A stretch of DNA of 64,000 bases, taken from NCBI RefSeq assembly GCF_035994185.1, contig NZ_CP108538.1, positions 4,751,501 through 4,815,500 on the forward strand. The letters are read 5' to 3'. The translations under genes and the position numbers were made by a program. This document shows, in pieces, positions 1 through 7,262 of the stretch. This DNA is from Streptomyces sp. NBC_01217. GTDB taxonomy: Bacteria > Actinomycetota > Actinomycetes > Streptomycetales > Streptomycetaceae. How positions within the stretch are numbered: the stretch's first letter is position 1; every line of letters starts with the position of its first letter. The notes beneath the pieces were generated by a model. That model did not search any database, was not told the origin of the DNA, and saw only the letters and a list, made by a program, of their open reading frames with translations.

Positions 1-388
1 GCGAACTGAACGCCGGTCGCACGGACTTGACTATTTCGACCGTGGTCTCGGCCGGGTACGCCTCGGCGACCCATGCCCGAAACGCTGCGGCGTCGATGAT
101 CTGCGCGGCCGTCTCGCCACTGGTCCGGCTGATGGATCCGACCTTGGTGCCGTCCGGCAACGTCGCGTCGACCTTCGTCGTGCCGGTCGCCTCGTACTGC
201 TGGTCGAGCAGGTACTGAACGTCCGTCTTCGCGGCGGCGAGGGCCTCGCCGATCTCCTTGGACAGCGCGGCGAGGACGGCCTCGCGGGTCACTGCCTCAC
301 GGACGGCGGCCCGGTTGGCGGCGGTCAGGTCGGCGTCGGCCCGGTTGGCGGCCTGCTCAATCTGCTCGGCGACGGTCGGCTCGCTCAT
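1..388 (-). CDS. Phage-type hypothetical protein, partial (C-terminus beyond the window)
   Basis: Translating the minus strand from the ATG at 388 gives an open frame that runs off the left edge (about 129 residues visible, beginning MSEPTVAEQIEQAANRADAD). The start overlaps the stop of the upstream annealing-protein gene (ATGA), so the two are translationally coupled and belong to one early operon. The visible part is alanine-rich and helical at the N-terminus, followed by a mixed segment with VDATLPDGTKVGSISRTSG. I do not recognise a family. The position directly after an ERF-type protein suggests a role in phage DNA recombination or replication, but this is inference from neighbours only. 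Confidence 0.6.
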   Translation of the reverse strand, partial: MSEPTVAEQIEQAANRADADLTAANRAAVREAVTREAVLAALSKEIGEALAAAKTDVQYLLDQQYEATGTTKVDATLPDGTKVGSISRTSGETAAQIIDAAAFRAWVAEAYPAETTVEIVKSVRPAFSS

Positions 389-1464
389 GCGGTCGCCCCG
401 TTCTGGCGGGCGGCGTCGAGCAGGTCGTCACGTAGGGCGCGCAGGGCGGCGATGGTCGCGGCCTGCGGTGCCGTCTTGTGGTGGGTGACCATGACGGCGT
501 CGGCCTCCTCGCGGGTGAGGCCGGCCGACTTGGCGGCGTCGTACATCTCGCCGAGGGCGGCGGCGTGCTCCTGGTCCTCGACGACGACCGACGGGTCAAC
601 GAACGTGGTTCCACCGGCGGGTGCCTGCTGCCGCTGCGGCTGGTTCGCGGCGGCCTTCTTCTGCGCGGCCACGGCGTCGAGACGGGCGAGGAATTCCGGC
701 GGCGCCCCGGCGGCGACGGCATCGGCGCGCACCTTGGCGAACGCCTGCGGGTTGGGCGCGGTGGTGGCCTCGGCGAGGTAGTCGCGGGTCGGGGCGGCCG
801 GTGCGGGCGGGCCCTGCTGCTCGCCACGGTTGGGGCGCTGCTGCTGCCCACCCTGCCGCTGCTGGTTGCGCTGCTGCCCGTTCTGCTGCCGCTGGTTGCG
901 GCGCTGCTGTTGTGCGGCCCGCTCGGCGCGGTGCTCCTCGGTGGGCTCTACGGGGTGGTCGCGGTCGCCGTCGTCGATGCTGCGGCCGTCCACGGGGATC
1001 ATGAACAGGGTGAACAACAGGTACTTGAGCGCGGCGGACTGGGCCTTATTCGTGGCCTTGTCGGCGAAGTCGGACGCCTCACCCGGCACTTCGGCCGTGA
1101 GGCAGTCACCTGCGGGTCCGTACACGTGGTACCGCATGGTGATGGTGACGTGCGTCATTTTGTCGCCGCGACGTTCGGCACGGTGGTCGGCGATGCTAGG
1201 CAGGATGAACAGGCCGTGTGCGCGCATCGGTCCGGCCATGGCGGACATGGCGTCGTCGACTCCTCGGAACTTGTAGCGCTGCGCCTGGTTCTCCTTGTCC
1301 TTGGCAACGGGCATCACGTCGCGCATTACGGCGGCGATGGCGGCGAACACGCGGGGAGTGTCCGCAGGGGTTCCAGCGGGGGCGGGCTGGTAGATCGTGG
1401 ATGCGACGGGGGCGGCCGGGGCCGTGGCGGTCGCGTGAGGGATGGGCAGTGTGGTGACGGTCAC
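385..1464 (-). CDS. ERF-family single-strand DNA annealing protein
   Basis: 359 residues from a GTG start at 1464 that overlaps the previous stop (GTGA). Residues 35-175 fit the ERF recombinase family: an N-terminal helix (FAAIAAVMRDVMPVAKDKEN), the YKFRGVDDAMSAMAGPMRAHG motif, then a FILPS beta-strand and ATNKAQSAALKYLL. ERF proteins anneal complementary single strands during phage replication and circularisation. After residue 185 comes a long Gln/Asn/Arg-rich disordered stretch, then an alanine-rich helical tail. The disordered linker is unusually extreme and may bind ssDNA or partner proteins (inference). It supports a phage or phage-derived element. Confidence 0.8.
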   Translation of the reverse strand: MTVTTLPIPHATATAPAAPVASTIYQPAPAGTPADTPRVFAAIAAVMRDVMPVAKDKENQAQRYKFRGVDDAMSAMAGPMRAHGLFILPSIADHRAERRGDKMTHVTITMRYHVYGPAGDCLTAEVPGEASDFADKATNKAQSAALKYLLFTLFMIPVDGRSIDDGDRDHPVEPTEEHRAERAAQQQRRNQRQQNGQQRNQQRQGGQQQRPNRGEQQGPPAPAAPTRDYLAEATTAPNPQAFAKVRADAVAAGAPPEFLARLDAVAAQKKAAANQPQRQQAPAGGTTFVDPSVVVEDQEHAAALGEMYDAAKSAGLTREEADAVMVTHHKTAPQAATIAALRALRDDLLDAARQNGATA

Positions 1465-1838
1465 GGGCGCGGGCTCCGGTTCGTGGTGTGGCGGATGTGT
1501 CCGGCAAGGCTGGTCAGACGCCCGGCGAGCGTGATGGCGGCGTCCGGCCCGAGCAGCGGATCGACTTGGTGCTCGTCGGGGAGCTCGGCAAGCAGGGCCT
1601 CGCGGGTGCCGTCGGCCTCCGCGGCACGCATGTGCCGGACGTGGTCGGGCATGTCCTCGGACACCTCGGCGTGGTCGAGGCGCAGCACGGATCCGGCGTG
1701 AGCGGCGAGCAAGTGCCCGAACTCGACGGGGTTCTCGGCGTAGGCGATGGCGAGGTCATCGAGCACCGGGGCGAGCAGCTGCTTGGCGATCGGCAGGCGG
1801 ACGGCGCGGCCGTCGGCGGTGAGTCCGGGGCGCATCAT
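1461..1838 (-). CDS. Small phage hypothetical protein
   Basis: 125 residues if translation begins at the first of two tandem ATG codons at 1838, inside the stop of the upstream gene (ATGATG contains TGA). A longer frame reaching 2039 exists, but its N-terminus is an Arg/Pro-rich shadow. The protein is acidic and helical (LAIAYAENPVEFGHLLAAHA, DHAEVSEDMPDHVRHM). I see no known domain. It is tightly packed between two other early genes, so it is probably part of the same early transcript. Confidence 0.6.
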   Translation of the reverse strand: MMRPGLTADGRAVRLPIAKQLLAPVLDDLAIAYAENPVEFGHLLAAHAGSVLRLDHAEVSEDMPDHVRHMRAAEADGTREALLAELPDEHQVDPLLGPDAAITLAGRLTSLAGHIRHTTNRSPRP

Positions 1839-2218
1839 CGGGCGGCCTCGGCGGTGTTGATGCCGAGGGCGGCCGGGATGGCCGGTGTGTTCGGGGTGAG
1901 GTGGCCGGTACGGACGTTGTACCGCTGCGGGGTTGACCAGTCGGCGCGGGGGAACATGTGGCGCAGGAGCCGGGCGGCGGCGGCGCGGGCGTCGTGGCCG
2001 CCGATCGGCTGGATGAGGTCGTTGAGCAGTACTGCCCACGTACGGGGCTGGCCGTCGATGGTGACGGGCACGGTGCGGACCTCAACCGTCCCCGGGGCGA
2101 TCTGGTCAAGCTGGCGGCCGATTACGGCGGTGTGCAGCATGTCGCGGCGGGCGGAGCGGGCGCCGTAGATGGCGAGTGCGCCACGGAGCGGCCGGCGGGT
2201 ACTCTGCGGGGTGTTCAC
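1835..2218 (-). CDS. Small phage hypothetical protein
   Basis: 127 residues from GTG 2218, preceded by an AGGAGA ribosome-binding site about 7 nt upstream. The protein begins MNTPQSTRRPLRGALAIYGA and contains a mid-section of beta-strands (GTVEVRTVPVTIDGQPRTW). No family is recognised. Its stop overlaps the tandem start of the next gene, so it is co-translated with it. Confidence 0.6.
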   Translation of the reverse strand: MNTPQSTRRPLRGALAIYGARSARRDMLHTAVIGRQLDQIAPGTVEVRTVPVTIDGQPRTWAVLLNDLIQPIGGHDARAAAARLLRHMFPRADWSTPQRYNVRTGHLTPNTPAIPAALGINTAEAAR

Positions 2219-2284
2219 GATTCGTGTCTCCTACGGGTCGTGTGGGTCGTCCGGGTCGCATCCGGGCGGCCCTTTTTGTTTCCT

Positions 2285-2464
2285 TCAGGCGGCGGCGTGG
2301 TGCGGGGTCTGAATGGGGACCGGTCCCCACAGGCGGTCGATCAGCGCGGCATGGTCCGGGGTGAGGCGTCCGGCGGCGCGGTCAGCGGCGATGCGGACGC
2401 GGGCCCGGTCGACGCGGACGCGCGCGGCAGCAAACGCCTGCTCGCGGGGAATGACGCCGCTCAT
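2285..2464 (-). CDS. Very small phage protein (59 aa)
   Basis: An open frame of 59 residues (MSGVIPREQAFAAARVRVDR at the N-terminus), starting at ATG 2464 and overlapping the stop of the upstream HTH gene (ATGA). It is Ala/Arg-rich and predicted helical, ending in TPHHAAA. Coupling on both the strand and the overlap is the main support. Function unknown. Confidence 0.5.
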   Translation of the reverse strand: MSGVIPREQAFAAARVRVDRARVRIAADRAAGRLTPDHAALIDRLWGPVPIQTPHHAAA

Positions 2465-2679
2465 GCCGGAACCTCGTTAAGCGGTTTGACGAGTGCGGTG
2501 GCGGGGACGCCGTAGGCGCGCTCGGCGGCGGCGGCGGTCGTCGCGGCGGGGGTGCCGTGGCCGTTCCACAGGCGCCAGGCGGCCATACGGCCGACGCCGA
2601 GCCGACGGGCGACAGCGGCGGGGGTCTTGTCCCCGGTGCCCTGAGCGGCGAGGCGGAGAAGGGTGCGGTCGTATTGCAT
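2461..2679 (-). CDS. Small helix-turn-helix protein (phage regulator)
   Basis: 72 residues from ATG 2679. The sequence TPAAVARRLGVGRMAAWRLW reads as a helix-turn-helix with a typical recognition helix, followed by an alanine-rich tail. It is the first gene of the leftward early operon, directly downstream of two near-identical 13-bp repeats (2708-2720 and 2735-2747) that could be operators. An AGGAAG sequence lies about 13 nt before the start, which is long, so the start is less certain. Likely role: control of the early operon (inference). Confidence 0.55.
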   Translation of the reverse strand: MQYDRTLLRLAAQGTGDKTPAAVARRLGVGRMAAWRLWNGHGTPAATTAAAAERAYGVPATALVKPLNEVPA

Positions 2680-2707
2680 GCGGACTTGCTCGCTTCCTAG
2701 GTCGGTT

Positions 2708-2747
2708 CGTATCGACCTCGGTAGGAACATAGCACGTATCGATCTCG
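2708..2747. promoter_or_regulatory. Pair of 13-bp direct repeats, likely operator
   Basis: CGTATCGACCTCG (2708-2720) and CGTATCGATCTCG (2735-2747) differ at one base and are 27 bp apart start to start. The first also forms an inverted pair with AGGTCG at 2699-2704. They sit just upstream of the leftward HTH gene, where a phage repressor would be expected to bind. Confidence 0.45.
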
Positions 2748-3000
2748 CGCGGAATCAGAGGGTTTCGTGGAGGTGACGTGAAGCCCCGCGGTGGCAGGGA
2801 GGGGCTCGCGCTACTGAGGTGTTCGAATTTTTAGGCGTCAACGCCCGTGCGGGCACAGGAAGATCGCGTTGCGCGTTCGAACAGGCAACGGATACTGTTT
2901 GTGCATTCCATCAACCTGAGGGTGCGCGGAGGGGGTAAAGGCATGTTCACAAGTTCCGTTCCGCCTGAGCCACGTATCCCGCGCGCGATACAGTGCGGCC
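2748..3000. other. Divergent control region of the element, no gene seen
   Basis: Together with the repeat region to its left, this stretch separates the leftward early operon from the rightward regulator and integrase genes. I find no convincing open frame in it. It contains a weak stem (AGCCCC at 2782 with GGGGCT at 2801). A possible -10 box, TACAGT at 2989-2994, would place transcription at or next to the ATG at 3001, giving a leaderless mRNA. The -35 is poor. Confidence 0.4.
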
Positions 3001-3396
3001 ATGACAACCGGCTCGCACCGACCAGACGAAACCTTCGGAGAATGGCTCACCAGAGAACTCATCGCCCGCGGCTACGACCTACGTGAACGCGGCGGCGGAC
3101 GCCGCGCCTTCGCAGACAAAGCCGGGCTCGGCCCCGCCATCGTCTCCCGCGTCCTACGCGACACCGCCGTACCCGACATCAAAACGTGCGGCAAGATCGC
3201 CAAGGCGCTGAGCATCCCTACCGGCACCGTGCTCGTCCGCGCCGGCCACCTCCCCGCAGACGAACTACCGACAGGCATCACACCCGCAGACATCAGCCAA
3301 CGCGACGCCCTCGCCGCCCTCGGCGTGCATACCGAGGAAGACCGCGCCGCAGTCCTCGCGCTCATCCGGGCTCTCACCTCACACCGGGAGCCCTAA
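3001..3396 (+). CDS. XRE-type HTH regulator of the element
   Basis: 131 residues. Residues 10-85 are an XRE/Cro-like domain (FGEWLTRELIARGYDLR, then RRAFADKAGLGPAIVSRVLR as the HTH and IKTCGKIAKALSIPTG as the following helices). A short C-terminal region, EEDRAAVLALIRALTS, is amphipathic and may dimerise. There is no ribosome-binding site before the ATG, which agrees with leaderless translation. The position divergent to the early operon and before the integrase suggests the lysogeny regulator (inference). Confidence 0.7.
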   Translation: MTTGSHRPDETFGEWLTRELIARGYDLRERGGGRRAFADKAGLGPAIVSRVLRDTAVPDIKTCGKIAKALSIPTGTVLVRAGHLPADELPTGITPADISQRDALAALGVHTEEDRAAVLALIRALTSHREP

Positions 3397-3413
3397 CGCC
3401 CCGAGAGGTACCA

Positions 3414-3713
3414 GTGCCCAAGCTCGCCGCCATCCTCGCCACCCTCGCATCCCTCATCACCCAGCTCATCGGTGTAACGGTCATGCTCACCACCTGCGCC
3501 ATAGGCGAACCGGGCACCGCCACCGCGACCGGACTCACCCTTACCGCCGCCGGCTTCCTCGCTACCCTCGCCGCCGCGCCGCCGGCCTGCCGCGCCCTCT
3601 ACATATGGGCCCGCGACCGCGGATACCTGCTCTACGAGCAGCACCAGGCCCAGGACGCCGCCCTACCCGCCTCGCCGGTCGTCCACCTGCCTCGCAGCGG
3701 CACCATGCACTGA
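3414..3713 (+). CDS. Small two-helix membrane protein
   Basis: 99 residues from GTG 3414, with GAGAGG 5 nt upstream. Two hydrophobic segments are visible: LAAILATLASLITQLIGVTV near the start, and a second around LTLTAAGFLATLAAAP. A polar tail follows. Homologues of this type are common next to regulators in actinobacterial integrative elements, but I do not know a function. It lies between the regulator and a terminator-like hairpin that precedes the integrase. Confidence 0.6.
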   Translation: MPKLAAILATLASLITQLIGVTVMLTTCAIGEPGTATATGLTLTAAGFLATLAAAPPACRALYIWARDRGYLLYEQHQAQDAALPASPVVHLPRSGTMH

Positions 3714-3730
3714 CCGCACCACGCCGACGC

Positions 3731-3761
3731 AGGCCCCGGCAGCATCACCGCGCCGGGGCCT
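3731..3761. terminator. Hairpin before the integrase gene
   Basis: The arms AGGCCCCGG and CCGGGGCCT are perfect complements around a 13-nt loop. The hairpin lies between the small membrane protein and the integrase, and could terminate or attenuate transcription entering the integrase gene. Confidence 0.5.
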
Positions 3762-3787
3762 ACCTGTACCCGCAGAAAGGAGCACCC

Positions 3788-5614
3788 GTGCTGCCACGAC
3801 AACGGCCACCCGCAGATGACGACAACCTCACCCCGTACATCGGATACGTCAGAGTCAGCACCTGGAAAGAAGAGAAGATCAGCCCCGAACTCCAGCGGGA
3901 CTCGATCCTTCGATGGGCCCGAGACGTCGGCGCCCGCATCGTCAAGTGGGTGGAAGACCTCGACGAATCAGGCCGCCACTTCAAACGGAAGATCACCGGG
4001 TGTGTCGAGTCCGTCGAGGGCGGCGAAGCCCGCGGCGTGGCCGTCTGGCGATACTCCCGCTTCGGCCGCGACCGCACCGGCAACGCCCTATGGCTCGCCC
4101 GCCTCGAAAAGGCCGGCGGGCAGTTGGAGAGCGCAACCGAACGCATCGACGCCACCACCGCAGTCGGGCGTTTCCAACGCGGCATGATCCTGGAGTTCGG
4201 CGCCTTCGAAAGCGATCGTGCCGGAGAGCAGTGGCGCGAAACCCACGAACACCGCAAATACAAGCTGGGGCTGCCCGCGCAGGGCCGCAAACGGGCCGGG
4301 TACATCTGGCACCGCCGCCGCGTGCCCGACCCCGCATCGCCCGAGGGCTACCGCCTCCAGAAAGAGCGATACGAGATCGACCCCAAATACGGGCCGGTAA
4401 TCGCCGACTGCTACCGCGACTACGTTGCAGGCGACGGGTTCGGAATCATGGCGATCCGACTCAACGCGGGCGGATGGCGCACCACCCAAGGCAGCCTTTG
4501 GGGGCCCGACACGCTCAGGCGGTACATGGACTCCGGGTTCCCTGCCGGACTGCTCTCCGTACACGAACCGGAATGCCGATGCGGAAAGACTGACGGCACC
4601 TGCAAGGTGCACGTCAAAATCCAAGGCAAGTGGGAAGAGCTGATCGACTACGACCTATGGACGGCATACCTACAGCGCCGCGCCGAGATCCGCGCCACCC
4701 CGCCCCGGAGCCGCATCGGCCTGTACGAGCTGACCGGACTTGCCAAATGCGCGCAGTGCCGCAAGGGAACCTCCGTGGTGAATCGCAACGGCAAGGGCAA
4801 GCCCCACACCCTCGGCCATGGCTATCGGTGCGGAACCCGCGCCAAGCTCGGCCCCCTCGGATGCGTCGGCGTCTACGTGCGCCGCGACATCGTCGAGGAC
4901 GAGGTGATGGCATGGATGAAACGCGAAGCCGCCGCCGGCATCAACGCGGCCCCGCCGACCCAGCAGAACGACGACCAGGCGGACCGCGCCGCCCGCGAGC
5001 AGGCACAGCGCATGCGGGCCCACACACGGGCACAGGCCGACATCGACAAGGTCCGGCAGGCCATCGCGCGACTCCGCGCCGACTACAACGCCAACCCCGA
5101 CGACTACGGCCCCGGCGAATATGACGACGCCCTCACAGAGCTGAGAACCCGCCGCCAGGCCGCCGAGCGGGTACTCGCCGAGACACCCGATCCGCAGACC
5201 GAGGTACTGCCCGCACGGGCCGACTACATCCCACTCCTGCGCGACTACATCGCCGAATGGCCCGCATACTCCACGGCCGAGCGGAACGGGATTTACAGGT
5301 CGATCCTGCGCAGGGTCGCCCTGATCCGGCACGCGCCGGGCTCAGGCGGGGCCGAGATCCAATGCCACCCCGTGTGGAAGCCGGACCCATGGGCCGACGA
5401 TCAGGCAGCGTCAGACCCGGTGACAACCCTGGCTGCGGTGCGCACACTCATCCCACGCGATGATGCGCACCACCAGGAGGCCACCGATGTACTCGACGAT
5501 GCAGGACGTACCTCTGACGATCAGCCGAATTCTGGAGCACGGCCGGAGAGTGCACGGCCGGTCCCAGGTGACGACCTGGACCGAGCAGGGACCGCACCGC
5601 CGACGCTTTTCTGA
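3788..5614 (+). CDS. Large serine recombinase (phage-type integrase)
   Basis: 608 residues from GTG 3788, with AAAGGAG 5 nt upstream. The frame is open further left but without such a site. Residues 15-165 form the resolvase catalytic domain, with the nucleophile serine 24 in YVRVST and the conserved YSRFGRDRTG segment. The recombinase domain follows, then a zinc ribbon (CAQC ... CGT ... GCVGV) and a coiled coil around ADIDKVRQAIARLRADYN. This is the standard architecture of unidirectional serine integrases. The last 42 or so residues lie on DNA that also encodes the 5' end of the acyl-CoA ligase in another frame, so the C-terminus seen here was probably created by integration. Confidence 0.92.
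   Translation: MLPRQRPPADDDNLTPYIGYVRVSTWKEEKISPELQRDSILRWARDVGARIVKWVEDLDESGRHFKRKITGCVESVEGGEARGVAVWRYSRFGRDRTGNALWLARLEKAGGQLESATERIDATTAVGRFQRGMILEFGAFESDRAGEQWRETHEHRKYKLGLPAQGRKRAGYIWHRRRVPDPASPEGYRLQKERYEIDPKYGPVIADCYRDYVAGDGFGIMAIRLNAGGWRTTQGSLWGPDTLRRYMDSGFPAGLLSVHEPECRCGKTDGTCKVHVKIQGKWEELIDYDLWTAYLQRRAEIRATPPRSRIGLYELTGLAKCAQCRKGTSVVNRNGKGKPHTLGHGYRCGTRAKLGPLGCVGVYVRRDIVEDEVMAWMKREAAAGINAAPPTQQNDDQADRAAREQAQRMRAHTRAQADIDKVRQAIARLRADYNANPDDYGPGEYDDALTELRTRRQAAERVLAETPDPQTEVLPARADYIPLLRDYIAEWPAYSTAERNGIYRSILRRVALIRHAPGSGGAEIQCHPVWKPDPWADDQAASDPVTTLAAVRTLIPRDDAHHQEATDVLDDAGRTSDDQPNSGARPESARPVPGDDLDRAGTAPPTLF
5400..5614. other. Probable attachment-site junction (element / host ligase gene)
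   Basis: The integrase stop (5612-5614) lies 128 nt downstream of the ligase ATG (5487), and the ligase ribosome-binding site AGGAGG (5474-5479) is intact. One element end therefore falls at or close to this overlap. The crossover dinucleotide cannot be located without the opposite end of the element or an empty site. Confidence 0.55.
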
Positions 5615-7130
5615 GATCGGCGACCGCGCCGCCCAGCTTGCCCACGCCCTTACTGATCTCGGAATTGGCGAGGGGGATGTTTTGGGGACACTGATGTGGA
5701 ACAACGCCGAGCACATCGAGGCGTATCTCGCGATCCCCTCGATGGGCGCGGTCCTCCACACGCTCAACCTCCGCCTCCCCGCCGAGCAGCTGATCTGGAT
5801 CGTCAAGCACGCCGACGACAAGGTCGTCATCGTCAACGGCTCCCTGCTGCCGCTGCTCGCCCCGCTCCTCCCCCATCTGACGTCGATCGAGCATGTGGTC
5901 GTCGCGGGACCGGGCGACCGTTCCGTCCTCGACGGCGCGGCGCCCCGGGTGCACGAGTACGAGGAGCTGATCGCAGGACGCCCGACCAGCTATGACTGGC
6001 CGGAGCTGGACGAGCGTCAGGCCGCCGCCATGTGCTACACCTCCGGCACCACCGGCGACCCCAAGGGCGTCGTCTACTCCCACCGCTCCATCTACCTGCA
6101 CTCCATGCAGGTCAACATGTCCGAGTCGATGGGCCTGACCGACAAGGACACCACCCTGGTGGTCGTCCCCCAGTTCCACGTCAACGCCTGGGGCCTGCCG
6201 CACGCCACGTTCATGTCCGGCGTCAACATGCTCATGCCGGACCGGTTCCTGCAGCCCGCCCCGCTCGCCGACATGATCGAGCGCGAGAAGCCGACCCACG
6301 CCGCGGCCGTCCCCACCATCTGGCAGGGGCTGCTCGCCGAGGTCACCGCCAACCCGCGCGATCTCACCTCCATGGCCCGCGTCACCATCGGCGGCGCCGC
6401 CTGTCCGCCCTCCCTCATGGAGGCGTACGACAAGCTCGGCGTCCGCCTCTGCCACGCCTGGGGCATGACGGAGACCTCGCCGCTCGGCACCATGGCCCAC
6501 CCGCCCGCCGGGCTGACCGAGGAGGAGGCGTGGCCCTACCGCATCACCCAGGGCCGCTTCCCGGCCGGCGTCGAGGCGCGTCTGGTCGGTCCCGGCGGCG
6601 AGCACCTGCCGTGGGACAACGAGTCGGCCGGTGAGCTGGAGGTGCGCGGCCCGTGGATCGCGGGGGCGTACTACGGGGGCGCGGACGGCGAGGACCTGCG
6701 CCCCGAGGACAAGTTCAGCGAGGACGGCTGGCTGAAGACCGGTGACGTCGGCGTGATCAGCGAGGACGGCTTCCTCACCCTCACCGACCGGGCCAAGGAC
6801 GTCATCAAGTCCGGCGGTGAGTGGATCTCCAGCGTCGAGCTGGAGAACGCCCTCATGGCGCACCCGGACGTGGCCGAGGCGGCGGTCGTCGCCGTCCCGG
6901 ACGAGAAGTGGGGCGAGCGCCCGCTCGCGACCGTCGTGCTCAAGGCCGGCGCCATCGCCGAGTACGAGGTGCTGAAGAACTTCCTCGCCGAGTCCGGCAT
7001 CGCCAAGTGGCAGCTGCCGGAGCGCTGGACGGTCATCGAGGCGGTGCCGAAGACGAGCGTCGGCAAGTTCGACAAGAAGGTGATCCGCAAGCAGTACGCG
7101 GAGGGCGAGCTGGACATCACACAGCTCTGA
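5487..7130 (+). CDS. Fatty acyl-CoA ligase (AMP-binding)
   Basis: 547 residues from ATG 5487, with AGGAGG 7 nt upstream. The enzyme activates a fatty or other carboxylic acid with ATP to an acyl-adenylate and then to the CoA thioester. Diagnostic motifs are [11 protein letters not shown] (184-194), GMTETSPLG (326-334), a TGDVG hinge-region aspartate, [15 protein letters not shown], and the C-terminal catalytic lysine in SVGKFDKK (K527). The length matches medium/long-chain acyl-CoA synthetases. The coding sequence looks complete, but an integrated element sits immediately upstream, so expression now depends on DNA contributed by the element or on a promoter near the junction. Confidence 0.93.
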   Translation: MYSTMQDVPLTISRILEHGRRVHGRSQVTTWTEQGPHRRRFSEIGDRAAQLAHALTDLGIGEGDVLGTLMWNNAEHIEAYLAIPSMGAVLHTLNLRLPAEQLIWIVKHADDKVVIVNGSLLPLLAPLLPHLTSIEHVVVAGPGDRSVLDGAAPRVHEYEELIAGRPTSYDWPELDERQAAAMCYTSGTTGDPKGVVYSHRSIYLHSMQVNMSESMGLTDKDTTLVVVPQFHVNAWGLPHATFMSGVNMLMPDRFLQPAPLADMIEREKPTHAAAVPTIWQGLLAEVTANPRDLTSMARVTIGGAACPPSLMEAYDKLGVRLCHAWGMTETSPLGTMAHPPAGLTEEEAWPYRITQGRFPAGVEARLVGPGGEHLPWDNESAGELEVRGPWIAGAYYGGADGEDLRPEDKFSEDGWLKTGDVGVISEDGFLTLTDRAKDVIKSGGEWISSVELENALMAHPDVAEAAVVAVPDEKWGERPLATVVLKAGAIAEYEVLKNFLAESGIAKWQLPERWTVIEAVPKTSVGKFDKKVIRKQYAEGELDITQL

Positions 7131-7156
7131 ACCCAGCTCTGAACCCACTCGTTCAG

Positions 7157-7210
7157 GCAGATACGGCGAGGGCGGTACGGGATCTCCCGTACCGCCCTCG
7201 CCGTATCTGC
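7157..7210. terminator. Very long perfect hairpin, bidirectional terminator
   Basis: A 54-nt perfect palindrome (arms begin GCAGATACGGCGAGGGCGG) with almost no loop. It lies between the convergent ligase and PAS/kinase-like genes and probably terminates both transcripts. Streptomyces terminators of this kind often lack a U-tract. Confidence 0.8.
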
Positions 7211-7262
7211 GGACTCCCGCCCGTCCGTTTGCGTCCGTACGTGCCGTTTGCGTCCGTACGTG

